Source: Cyanoderma ruficeps (Eukaryota > Chordata > Aves > Passeriformes > Timaliidae). From it: a DNA stretch of 64,000 bases. Position 1 is the stretch's first letter. The number at the start of each line of letters is the position of its first letter. Location: assembly GCA_008694505.1 (NCBI GenBank), contig VZDJ01007747.1, positions 11,068,399 to 11,132,398 of the forward strand, given 5' to 3'. Shown here piece after piece: positions 48,901-59,880 of this stretch. The notes beneath the pieces were generated by a model. The model was not told the DNA's origin. It worked only from the letters and a program-made list of their open reading frames with translations, and did not search any database. Position numbers and translations under genes: made by a program.

Positions 48901-51039
48901 ATGCCAACTGTGAAAAGAGGCTAAAAGAAAATATGTATCTACAAAATTAAAAGAAGATAAAGTCCTAAAGCAAAAATGAAAAACACTGGTAGCTTCTTAT
49001 TCTTATAGATTTTATACCGTTTCTGTATAAAATTAGAATATTTGTTTGTGCGGTTAGTGTGTGCTGCTGTGTTGAACTGTCCCAGTCCAGAAGCCCTTTG
49101 CTATTCCCCTTCCCCTGAAAGCCAACTTCTAGTATCCAAACATTCAGCAACAGAGGGAGGAACAGTGGAAAACCACAAATAAACCGGTGTGTCAGATTCC
49201 ATATAGTTTGCATTTTCCCACTGGCCATCAAGGGTAGGCCTGTTTTCAGTTTCTGTTACAGAAAATGAGAAAATACTATACGTTCTATTGAGAAGGTCCT
49301 CCCGTGCCCCAGTGGAGTCAAAGCTGACAGCTCATCCTGCTGTTTTCCTGTGTTGCCTCCTCCCTGGAGTGAGCGTGCATGTCCTCCTAAAGCAGAACAG
49401 ACACATGGCTCTCCCACTGGGAGCCTGTTAGCATATTGCCTTCTATTGTCTTCATTTCTGATGATGTTCTGTTCAGATTGACATTGCCTACTGCGAAAGA
49501 AGGTGGTGTGTTCTCCATAGCACCTTTCCCATGGGATTTCCATCTTCAAAAGTGTAATGTTCCAGGAGGTGATATTTGCGTATTTCTAATGGATTTTGGT
49601 TTTGCCTGCAGCTTGATATTGCTTTGTCCTCTGAAGTGTACATAAAACAGAAAGTTTCATAGAAAGCTTTAGCCCTTTTCTTTTTTCAAGACAGATCTAA
49701 ACCATTCTTCTTTAATACTCTGCATGAATCTTGTAAAGTTAGTCTCCAAGAGCCCCGATCTGTGATTAAATCTAATTTATACCTCATTGCAGTATCTTTA
49801 CCCTTTTGTTGGTAAAAGCCTTTATATGTATTATAGTAGATTTGCTGTAGTATTGGTGTCTTTATGAAGAGGTTCTGATTCCTTTACAAATTTCTTTTTC
49901 TCACCTCCTTGTATCTAAGCTATTGCATGCTTTCCTGAATTTTTTATCTTAGTTGGTTCTTCATACCTTTCCTACGATAATCTAAACCTTCTTGTATTTT
50001 TAGTATTTCAGTCTTCACTGTAACTATATTCTTACATGAAACTGAAGGTGAGATCAAATATGTTTCAGCGTTTAGCAGAATCTGCAAGTATTTGCTTCTG
50101 CTCTTGAGTGCTAATATTTGGGTGGAAAAAAAGTTAGTAAAAGGATTGCTACAATATTGTCAAATCCATGGCTGAAAGTCAGCTTTAAAGCGTGTATTTG
50201 CATCTTTGATGTTTTCTTACATGTACTTGCAGATATGTAACTACCATTTGCCCCAGATACCATGTTGTGTTTAATAAAACTGAGTTCACAAGCATGACCT
50301 CTTACTCAGATTATGTACATACATTTAGGAGGGCCTGTGCAATCCTTTAAAATATTGACATATGAAATGAAGCTTTTTTTCAAAATGTTTTTTATTGTGA
50401 TTCTGTCCTTATTTTGTATTTTTCCTTCCTCTTTTTCTCATCCTCAATGCAAATCTTTGCTTATGGTTATTCAGTTACTTTTCATATCCAAACTTTATTC
50501 TAGCCAGTTCCCTGCTGCAGAATCTTAGTAAGCATCAGTCTAATCTGTGATATTCTACATTGTACTTCACAGTTGTCTTCAAATCTTTCTTTGGTACTTA
50601 TAAATCTTACGGTGCTGTTACTCATGAGCCAGCTGTGAAGTACCCAGTCTTCCTTGAGTATGCATGAATCGCAATTCCGTAATTCTTAATTTTATGTTGC
50701 TATGGCTGTGTGCNTATAGAGGGAAAACAAGAACTGCAGTTACTTCTACATCACAAGGCTTGTTCATAAAAGTTTGTGGATATCAGGCAATGCTCATGAC
50801 AATAAATCCTAGGACATCATGTTAAATAACCTTGCTAAAATTCACTTTTTCTAGTGCCTCTTCCAGTTAGCAGTTAATCTGTTTAAGAACAAAACTGAAT
50901 TGTTTGCAATACTTTGCTATTGGAAAACTTGTATTTGTTTCTCATCCTATTTTATAGGTGCCTATATATTTTTTCTCTTCTTTTTGGTTTGGTACTTTTT
51001 TTAATTTACTCTAATATTTTTCTCTTTTTTAGAGATCAA
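42901..51039. other. Long non-coding stretch, nothing coding recognised
   Basis: No gene found. It includes a (CTT)6 tract (44092-44109), a 32-nt pyrimidine tract (44242-44273), a (GCAGT)3 tract (46769-46786) and a single N at 50714. Frames near 48420-48819 and 49256-49549 reach 90-105 codons in slightly GC-richer DNA but overlap each other in several frames and show no domain. Confidence 0.5.
44242..44273 (+). repeat. Polypyrimidine tract, 32 nt
   Basis: C/T only, mostly T with CTTC interruptions. A likely length-variable low-complexity tract. Confidence 0.85.
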
Positions 51040-51250
51040 ATCTATTTGGACTAGTCTGTAAATTCTCAGGTTCTCAATAGTTCTTGTATTTTATAAAGAT
51101 AGGTACCATGTCTGCCCTCTTCCAGCCCTCTGGTATTCTCATCCTCCTTCAGTTCAGAATAATAGTGTAGAGATTGCTTCAGGTGCTTACTTAGTGTGAG
51201 GTGCATTTCATCCACTGCTCTGGGCTGGCCTGGGCCTCTTGTCCTTATGA
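51040..51250 (-). mobile_element. Old CR1/L3-type LINE, reverse transcriptase fragment
   Basis: On the minus strand the segment translates, with breaks, to pieces such as IPEGWKRADMVPIF followed by EPENLQTSP. These line up with the conserved block of CR1/L3/L2 reverse transcriptases, VPxDWKxAxVxPIFKKGxxxxxxNYRPxSLTS. At least one stop and a frame change interrupt it, so it cannot be active. Its divergence makes it much older than the CR1 3' ends in this window. The reversed CATTTCATCC segment upstream fits the same family. Boundaries are approximate. Confidence 0.6.
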
Positions 51251-51646
51251 TTAATCTGGTTGAGTAGTAGTACTACATAATTTATTGTTCTTAAAAATAC
51301 TCTCTTTTGATTCAAGTCTCCTTGAGTCATGAAGATCTCATTAAGGAGTTACACTATGTCCCTAATGCCACAGTGTCTTTCCACCACATCAGGTTAGTTT
51401 TTCAGGAATTTTCCTTTCTAGCAACTTTCATCCTTGCTTGTCTGTGGTTTTCTCAGCAACCCTGTTTTGTAAAACTGTGCCACAATGTTCCTCCTGATGC
51501 TGTGCTTTTGCCTCTGGTGATATTTGAATGAGTCCCCACACAGTGGAGCAATCTGAGTCTTCAGCACGTAATGAAGTGCAGCAGAAAATGGTTTGCAGAA
51601 GGAAACAGTAGGTGCTGATGAGCCAAAATCTGCACTGTTATTATTA
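51251..51646. other. Non-coding spacer, possibly more of the old LINE
   Basis: No separate feature recognised. Part could be further decayed LINE sequence upstream of the reverse transcriptase fragment, but I cannot align it. Confidence 0.35.
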
Positions 51647-51846
51647 GAAGGAGTTACTGAGGACTGGGACCTTAAAGATCATCTCTTTCCAAGCTCTCTG
51701 CCATAGATGGGGACACTTCCCACTACACTAGCTTCCTGAATGCTCCATCCAACCTGGCCTTGAACACTGCCAGGGATGGGGCATCCCTAACTTCTCTGGG
51801 CAACCTTCTACAGTGTCTCATCACCCTCACAGTAGAGAATTGAGAA
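51647..51846 (-). mobile_element. CR1 LINE, short 3' fragment (reverse orientation)
   Basis: Reversed CR1 landmarks in order: 'gaccttaaagatcatctct', 'ccatccaacctggccttga', 'acactgccagggatggggc' and 'cttctctgggcaacctt'. About 200 bp survive, and the terminal octamers are lost or decayed. Confidence 0.88.
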
Positions 51847-53929
51847 CTACCTAACTAGTCCTGGTTTGCGCTAGGTATGTGTAAAAGACGACCATGAAAA
51901 AAAATGTTGGTGATATTTCTCATTATCTTGTTATAGGAATAGAGATAGATTTAGAAAGTTATTAGGTTGAGGACACAAAAGGAAAACAAAAATGTACTTT
52001 ATCCTATGAAGAATAATTGCAACATTGAATTAATTTGTTCAAGATAATATGGATGTCCAAAAACATCATTTGGTGAGGTCATACAGATCAGATTTATTGA
52101 TTACTGAGAAAAATTATATTCCAGATGCAATTTTGCCTATGGTTCTTCCACAGCTGTGAAAGCATTACTGTGGAGGGATTGCTCTATAGCCATCTGTTTC
52201 CTTTTGATACTCTGCTACTGAGAATGGAAGAAGTGTGGCAATGCACCGTAATGATTCATCTAGTCATAGGTTGGAGTACTTTTGCCTTCATTAAAACCTG
52301 GATGAAAGTCAGTCAGATCTGTTCCTGGCAGATGGCCACACCCATCTGAGGTGTTGGGATTGCATTGCAGCACTTCAGTCAGGCACCTCTTGGACTCTCC
52401 AGAAAAGCTTGGAAACACCAAACTCTAAAGTCTGTTTGTAACACATTTCTACCCAAATTCATCCATTTGCTGTGTGACAGAAGCAATTCAAATTTCCTTA
52501 ACAGAAACCATATTTATGGTATAGGTGATCTGTCTGCTTGGGTAGCACCAAACTTAATCATCTGAATTCAGAGAAGTTGAGATAAAAGGATTACATTCCA
52601 GCAAACTGATAATTTGTTTACTGATCTATTTGGCGTTTAGAAAGTTTGAACATATAGGTGAATGTATTTTTGCTGTTAAATGATTCTATACTGCTTTTAA
52701 GTGGTCTTGTACGAATAGCTACCACTTCATTTATACCTCCACTGAAACTCTGCAAAGACAACTTCAATATGCGTTGTGTACATGGAGTTGTACATGTAAT
52801 AGACAAAAATTTTGTTAAGTGTTTAGTTATATGCCTAAAATGGTTTTCCACACTTGAAATGCATCCTAATAGGCCTATAGAGTGTTTTTGTTGCTTCCCC
52901 TTCACCCCCACTGCCTAATTAATGTACAGTTGTTAGTGGTGACATTGCACACACTCTAGTATTTATTATAGTGCAGAAGAGCTTTGTGCATGCTGTAGGA
53001 AGAAAAGGTTAGTCTTCTTTTGGTTTAAATGAAACATTAATGCCTCAAAGAGGGCAAACATAGCATGTTGATGCTGAGGTCATGCTACCTTCAAAACATT
53101 AATATGTTTAGAACTCTTTAGTTCTAAAAGTATTTCCTACAGAAGATAGGTAAGACATTTCACCAGTGAAGTCTTACAACTATTGTTTTTTGACTCTGCT
53201 CAGGAGACCATTAAATTTGATTGTATTTCCACTGTCATTTCTCATGAACCTTTTTCCCAATTAAAAACTAAAAAGATATCAATATTGTATAGTTATAGTA
53301 ACTTCTCATAATCATAATACACTATATAAACTTACTTACTATAACCTATAATGATATTACAGTGATGTAAGCAGAGTCTTTTACATCAGGCAAGCCAACC
53401 ATAAATTATAGAATATGTTTTTGATTCTGAATTCAAAATAATGTCCCAACTGATGGTAAATTTTTATCCTTTGAAGTGATGTAGGAAAAATATTATCCCC
53501 ATGTTATTTATCAGCTTAATGCAATTGTTTTTTATTTTCTCATAGCATTGATTTCCAGATATATTAATTATGGAAAGAAATGCTTTAGTCTTCCAGATGT
53601 ATTCTAAGTCCACATGAAAATCCATCCCGGGTTAGTGTTATTTAGCCAACTGTGTATACAAATGGACTATTCTATATACTTGCTACACCTGCTTTGATGT
53701 TGTTTTCTTTGTTTCAGCTTTCCCTCGATAAATCTGTTCAGAAATAGGCCTTATTCAAAGGGGTTTGGGACACAACTAGCAAACAGAAATCCATAAAGTT
53801 GCCTTTTACTGTAATTGTTTCATGTTCCCAATCCTCCTGAGATTATTTTGCTTGTGCTTTTCTCAGAGTCACAAATTTGATTATTCTACTACAGTGATTT
53901 ACTCTAAGAAAATTAATATAATCTCTTCA
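51847..53929. other. AT-rich non-coding DNA
   Basis: No transposon or gene recognised. Overlapping frames on both strands at 52618-52918 (86-97 codons) have no domain and are mutual shadows. Confidence 0.5.
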
Positions 53930-54060
53930 AAACTCTCAGCTGTGAGCCATAACTCCCTGAACTGCTGTTTTACTTTCCAAGCATTATAAATGCATTTCCC
54001 TAGTTGCTCCATGTGGAAGTCATCTCACAGTGAAGTGTCATTTTCCCAGTGGGTTGATGG
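53930..54060. promoter_or_regulatory. Candidate conserved non-coding block (weak)
   Basis: Balanced 130-bp segment with CAGCTGTGAG, GCATTATAAATGCAT (a near-palindromic POU-like motif) and GTCATCTCACAG. It has no simple repeats and is flanked by ordinary AT-rich DNA. Visual judgement only. Confidence 0.18.
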
Positions 54061-56379
54061 CATAGGGTAATAATAAGTGCAAATAATAAATATTTTTAAG
54101 ATTTGCGGTACAACAATCACAGAATGCTACCCTGTTAATGAGAAATATTCAAATAGTAGCTTTGTATTTTAACCTTAAAATACTGAGTGTGGGGTGTTGC
54201 CTGTCAAAAGGGTTCAGATCTGTGTAACCTGCTGATAGAACCTCATAAACATAAACTCAGTAACTTTGTGGATAGCTTTTTGGACCATAAAATACAGTAA
54301 TGAAGATGTAGGTAAAGTATAAGAGAGCTGCTCACTACATCAGAGAATATTCCAAATTTTAATAAAAAATTCAGCTGTGTTGCATACCTTTCTTTAATTG
54401 CAAGAGACAAATAGCAAGCTGAAAATGTATACTTACTTTGCTGCATATACTTCATCAGATACTTAATGAATGCCTTTAAAGTGCTTTAAATAGCAGGTGT
54501 TTCAAATATTAATTTATAATTGCTTCAAATATTGTGTTTTTGAACACTACGTAGCTTACCTCAATTATTTAATTACAGTATTTACAATTTATATGCACTC
54601 AGTTTTTTCATCATATGCATGTGGAGGATTCTTTACCCAACTCTTTGTAAAAACTCTGAATCATGATTTCCAGAGTGATAAAAATTCTGCAAAGGAGAAA
54701 ATTTCTTACAAATGGTAAGTGTACACATGAGTACAAACACGCAGGTATATTTTTTGCATGTCTAAAGGCCACGTCTTTTTATACCTATGCAGAAAAACAT
54801 GTTATCATTTTTCTTGGCTTGAGTTTAAGCATCTTTAAATTATTTTGGTTTCTGTTACTAAGAAAAAAGTTAATATGTAGATGTGAAAACAAAGATGTCA
54901 AAGGGTGAATGCTCTTTGTAGTAGGAGGTACTGAGTTTTCATCACCTTGTTGTCATCTCTTGTGAATATAGATATTTTGAAGATAGTTAAGGTGATAAAT
55001 TTATACAGGATTATATTTCGCTAAATGTTGATTCCAAGTGTGAATTGACAGAACAAATATGTAGCTTTGCTAGAAAAGAAATATATTTGTTCTCACTGGA
55101 TCTGAAATGGAGACTCTCAAGAGGAATTTCAGAAGACTCTGTTCTCAGGAAGAGGAAGTCAAAAATATAAAAATTCTTACTTGTTTAAACAAAGTAGAAG
55201 AAAAAAGGTGTCATTTACCACATGGTTGAAATTTTAGTGGCTGTACAAAGCTGTTCTACCACACCTTAGTTTTGGACTGCTGTGCCAACAGATTTCTCAG
55301 CACTGTTATTGAGAACAGTAAGAGGTAAATATGTTCTGGATCTAAAGTTTTGACCAGCTCTGAGAGTCAAGACAACATCCTCTGAATAATCATGTCTGAC
55401 TAAAAAGTAAAATAAAAATTAGGTTAGATTGGTTCTCCAGTCTAGAGCATTCTCCTGATTTATTCTAGTACATTTGCCCTTGGCTACTGAGGTCTGGAGA
55501 ACAGCCTCATTACAGGTGTAAGAATTTGCGTAAGCAAAATTAACAAAAACATTGTCGTGTGTGTTTGTTTCAAGGTTGCTTTACTGTAGGCAGTGACTGT
55601 GATGTTATAATATATGTTCTCTAACCTACTGCCTGAACTTGGTGAGAAATCTGTTGGCACTTGCAATCACTAAGTAGCAGCTTTTGTCTCCCACTTAGTC
55701 ATCCTGAAGGCCTGAACTTCTGAGAAAATGTGTTTCTTTCAACCATGATTCCTAGTCCATGCTGCTTCTAGCATGAGTAGCCTCTGATTTCATATTATGT
55801 AGCTCTTCCATGCACGTAGATGTGCCTACAGATTTTGGCACTAGGCTACAAATTGTATCAGTTGCATCTCACTGACCTTGATGTGAAAGGGAAGCTCTAG
55901 GCTAGAGGAACTTACTTTGTCAGCCTTGCGCTGCTGCCTTTTGAGCCTGTACAATATGGCAGTTGAGGGAAACAGAAGGTATTGGGTGAGACTTAGAAAA
56001 AAGAACAGTGATCCTGTACCAGCTGAAATAGGGAACCCTGAAAATAGGTCAAAGTAAGACAGAAAGGAGAAAGGGCTTATTAGGTAACTTATGTAACTTC
56101 CGTCAGCATCCTTTGCAGATTTGAATTAAGTTGTTATTGATAATTTGCATGGTGAGGGTTTAAATGATGTTCACAATTGAGATGTCCTGAAAACTAATAT
56201 TCTTTGTGCATTCGTATTCTTGGAAAAGGAAATATTAAAAATTTTATTATTCCTAGTTTCCAAGGTCCAAGAAAATGCAGGGATTGACCATTCAAGTTGA
56301 GAACAAAATAATTGTAGGCCTGCTTTGAGGCCCTATTTGAGTGAATTGCATAAATGTCCATGTTGGAGTCATACTGAAA
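54061..56379. other. Non-coding DNA, nothing recognised
   Basis: No gene or transposon recognised. A GTAAGT donor-like site at 54717 follows a 73-codon frame that has no domain and is not treated as an exon. Confidence 0.5.
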
Positions 56380-56710
56380 TTAAGATTTAACTGTTGTTGT
56401 AATTTTACTGTTTCAGGGTATAAATGTAAATGCTAAATGAACTTTCACTGTAAATACCTGCATCATGTCAGGGTATTTTAATGCAGAATGATTACTGCTA
56501 AGCTTTTCACTCTCTGCCTCCTGTTTATGTGTATTCTGGAAACATTAAAGCAATTGATAATTTTGCTGCTGTGTACTGTTTCTATGGATAGGTTTCTCAG
56601 TTGCAACAGATATTTATTAAATAATACAGTGATTATTTAATTTTAAAATTTTAAGCTGTTATGTTAGGCACATAAGTTGTAGCTTGATGCACATGAGTAC
56701 ATGAATAATT
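56380..56710. promoter_or_regulatory. Candidate conserved non-coding block (weak)
   Basis: Contains AATGATTACTGC, CAATTGATAATT, ATAATACAGTGATTATTTAA and ACATGAATAATTAG in close succession, giving many homeodomain-type cores, with few homopolymers in its left part. Constraint is inferred from texture. Confidence 0.22.
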
Positions 56711-57874
56711 AGGTACTGTAGGAGACGCCTGAAAATGTGGGTGAGCAGTCTGTGTTGTTCCTTTAAACATACGCAGCTTGAAAAGCAGATGGAATTGTGT
56801 TCTCGTGATGTTTAAGGACTTTCAGAGCACTGCATATCACCAGCATCTGGAGACCAATTACTGAAGAGTCTCCATAGGGGTCCTGCCTCAGGGTTTTTAG
56901 TTGGATGAATAATATATAAACTCTATAGTTTCCCACAGAGAGCAACTGGAGCAGTATCAGAAGGAAATAAGCCTTTTAGGAGTTCAGCTGAAAATGAAAT
57001 AGCACAAGATTTAAAATGAAGCAGTTTTGCTGTTACATGCAAAGTCGAGTATCGTGTTTTAGTTACATGAATTCTGATTTGTTTTTTAGCCTTTATCATT
57101 TTGGAATCTTGCTTTTTCTAATTTTGGTACACATCTATTTGAAAGCCGTGGCAAAACACCGCAAGACTTATGCAATTACTTCAAGAACTAAATTTCCTTT
57201 TGAAAAAGCAGTGGAAATGATATAATTCATTTTATAATACAGGTTCAGTGTTATTGTACTTGAACTATAGTTAGATTTTTATCTTACTTGTTATTGTGTC
57301 TGACTCTAGGCTTAGTCAGTTTGCTTTTTACAACTAGAAATAGTTGCAAAATGGCATATCCATTACTATTCAAAACCTTCTTTCAACTCATGGTTATTCC
57401 TTAAAATTCTTACCTTTGTCCTCTGCTTAAATTTAATTGAAAGCAGAATACACTTGAAAAGGAAATAAAAAAATCTGAATGGAGATACTTGGATCTGAGA
57501 AGAAATTTTTCTTTTTCTTGATTATAATAGAAATTCTTCTCAACTTTTGGTTTGTTTCAATATAGATACCAGTCAAAATTCACTAAGTGGGCTCTTAAGA
57601 GCTGATGAACACATTACCTGAATAACAGTACTGAGACCTATATAGAGGAAAACAAATAAAGAGTGTAGCTTTTAGTAAAAACAAAAAAAGAACCCCCAAC
57701 CAACCAACCAACCAACNCAATATTGTCATTGGTGCTATGATTGTTTTCACTTCTACCAGATATTTTTGGTAAATTTGAAAGTTCAGTGCCTTGAATTTCT
57801 AACTGTGGTAGTAATCTTCATGAGACTAATGTTCCTACCAACTTCAATATAACTCTTCAGCCGAATATGCAGCT
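56711..57874. other. AT-rich non-coding DNA
   Basis: No gene recognised. Contains the CCAA microsatellite at 57696-57720. Confidence 0.5.
57696..57720. repeat. (CCAA)n microsatellite with an uncertain base
   Basis: Five CCAA units followed by C-N-CAA. Deleting the N at 57717 gives a sixth perfect CCAA, so the N is probably a base-calling or consensus artefact in a length-variable repeat. Confidence 0.9.
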
Positions 57875-58260
57875 GAATCACAGAATGGGTCAGGTTGGAA
57901 GGGGGACCACTGGAGGTCATCTGCTCCAGCCTCTCTGCTCAGGCCGGATCATCCTAGAGTGCATGACACCAGATTGTGTCCATGGTTTTCAAATATCTCC
58001 AGTGAGGGAGACTCCACAACCTCTCTGGACAATCTCTTCTGGTGCTCAGTCATCCACACAGTAAAGAAGTTCTTCCTCAAGTTCAGCTGGAACTTCCTGT
58101 GCCTCAGGTTCTGCCCATTGCCTCTTATCCTATTGTTTGGCACCACTGAACAGAGCGTGGCTCCGTCCTCTTGCCATCCTCCCTTCAGATACTGTTAGAC
58201 ATTTGAGTTTTCTCCAGGCTAAACAGGACCAGCTCCCTCAGTCTTCTCTCATGTGCGAGG
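57875..58260 (-). mobile_element. CR1 LINE, 3' end fragment (reverse orientation)
   Basis: Starts with a reversed terminal octamer (ATCACAGAAT), then 'gtcaggttggaaggggg', 'ggaggtcatctgctccag', 'ctccagtgagggagactcc', 'agttcttcctcaagttcag', 'gcccattgcctcttatcc' and 'gctaaacaggaccagctcc'. It is well preserved compared with the other CR1 copies here and 5'-truncated on the right. Frames of 65-79 codons inside it are repeat read-through. Confidence 0.95.
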
Positions 58261-59565
58261 AAATAGACTGAAGCATTTGCAGGTTTGATCATGACACCAG
58301 ACTCTCCCATATGACATCAAAATTGAAGGAAAAAAGGTGGGAATAGAATCAGGTTCTGGGAGGAAAGGATCTGAATGTATTTGGAAGCTATGTGTTCTAT
58401 TATGTTGAGCAATTTGATATTTAGAGCTTCAGAAAAAAAAATACAGCTTGCACTCCAAAGGAACAGAAAGTGCTGTATTATTAGGAAAATAATTATTGGC
58501 ATACAGTGGAGTGCTAGAGCCACAATAAAAAACAGTGTAGTTGTGTCAGATTACATATCAAACTGTATTCAAGGCATGTAAGTGATCCTGCTTTTTTTCT
58601 GTGAGGAACTACCTGCATTGTAAAGGGAAACAAAAGTAGCTACCAAGACTAAGTATTAGGCTAAACTGAACCTGGCTAATATCAGAGTGTAGGTTGCACT
58701 TTAATGAGATTAAAATAGTCCCTTGACTTTGTTCCAGAATCTGTATACTTACATGAATAGACTCGAGTTGTTCATGTGCATCATTGCTCTCTAGGGCTCG
58801 TACTTTGATGTTTGAAAAAGTAAGTTACCATCTCTCTTCAGTTCCCTGTTTTAATTTGCAGCCTCTGTTTTCAGTCATGAACATTGTATCTAATCTGAGT
58901 TGTACCAAATCATCCTTGGTGTGGTCATAATTGATACACTGGGCTACTGCTTGTTTGTGAAAACCATTTCAAGGTAATTGACTTGAAGTGTAATGTATAA
59001 TGCTAAATTTTGTGCTTCCATGTTTACTGGGAGAGTTTAAAAGGCTGGAAAAAAGCCTGGTTGGTCACAGCAATGGAAATGAAAAAGGATTTAGACTGCA
59101 TAGAGTAGCAGGAAAAAAAAAAAGATGGTATATGTTGGAGGAGGGTACTGAAAAATGGTGATAGAGAAGGCTTCCAGGTGTCACATCAAAAAAGAATCTT
59201 TTTTTTTTTAATTCATGTCTCCATTACAAAGATAGCCTAAGGAATATAGGTCAGTCTCTGATTTATTTTTTCTTTAATCCTGTCGGCTCCTCAGCTCTTA
59301 GTTCTGAGTGTCCAATATTGGTTGACACCTGAGCTATGCAAACAATTAAGAACTGGCCAGGATGTTTAAGATTACTCAGGAAAAATGAATGGACCAACAA
59401 AGTGATTGGTCATATCATAGCTCTTGCTATGAGAGAATAAAAACTATGAGAGAAGGGAATTTGGGGGTGCTGATGTTGTGTTGTTGTTGGGTTGTGTTTT
59501 GTTGATTTTACTGTAACTGAGAAAACTGAAGACTTTAGAACAACCAAAACTTGATTTATGTGGAA
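58261..59565. other. Non-coding DNA, nothing recognised
   Basis: No repeat family or credible gene. Short A runs lie near 58433-58442 and 59110-59122, and a T run near 59200-59210. Confidence 0.5.
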
Positions 59566-59571
59566 ATAGCC
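59566..59571. repeat. Left target-site duplication of the LTR (ATAGCC)
   Basis: ATAGCC directly precedes the LTR and is repeated exactly after it at 59875-59880. Six bases is the duplication length of alpharetrovirus-like and many class II avian endogenous retroviruses. Confidence 0.8.
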
Positions 59572-59874
59572 TGTTGCCTGAGTTTTACTGTTCTTTCTCT
59601 TTCTGTAGAACATTCACACGCAGCTAATGTAAATAAAATCTATTCTTAGAATGTTTACATACTTCTCCTGTGAGAGAAGACATGATTGACAGTGGTATCC
59701 ACCATCCAGGTCGAAGGGGTGGTGACCTATGTAGCCAATCCCTTGACCTCTGTACATATCTATAAATATTTGGAGTCAAAATAAAGATAATTAGACAGCC
59801 TTCTACAACTTCTGTCTTTGGAGCCTTTCTCTCGTGTTCCTAGATTGGGACACACCCAGCTTCGCCCCACGACA
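59572..59874 (+). mobile_element. Compact solo LTR, class II/alpharetrovirus-like (303 bp)
   Basis: Bounded by TG...CA (TGTTGCC... to ...CCCACGACA) with near-inverted ends TGTTG/CGACA, and flanked by perfect 6-bp duplications ATAGCC. Promoter elements are in order on the plus strand: CCAAT box at 59735-59739 (GTAGCCAATCCC), TATA box TATAAATA at 59761-59768, and poly(A) signal AATAAA at 59780-59785. A T/G-rich stretch follows (TTCTGTCTTTGGAGCC). The AATAAA just after the TATA box implies a very short R region, as in alpharetroviruses. No primer-binding site or retroviral gene follows, so it is a solo LTR left by recombination. The intact signals and duplications make it the youngest-looking element in the window. 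The family name is not determined. Confidence 0.85.
59735..59785 (+). promoter_or_regulatory. LTR promoter core and poly(A) signal
   Basis: CCAAT box, TATAAATA about 22 bp further on, and AATAAA 12 bp after the TATA box. The layout could start transcription rightwards near 59790-59800. Activity is unknown. Confidence 0.6.
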
Positions 59875-59880
59875 ATAGCC
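59875..59880. repeat. Right target-site duplication of the LTR (ATAGCC)
   Basis: Exact copy of 59566-59571, confirming the LTR boundaries. Confidence 0.8.

Noticed and set aside
52618..52918. Frames of 97 and 86 codons on opposite strands
   Set aside because: They are mirror shadows of each other, with no family resemblance and no splice or promoter context.
54497..54722. A 73-codon frame ending next to a GTAAGT donor-like site
   Set aside because: The translation has no domain. GTAAGT alone is common by chance, and the frame stops at the donor.
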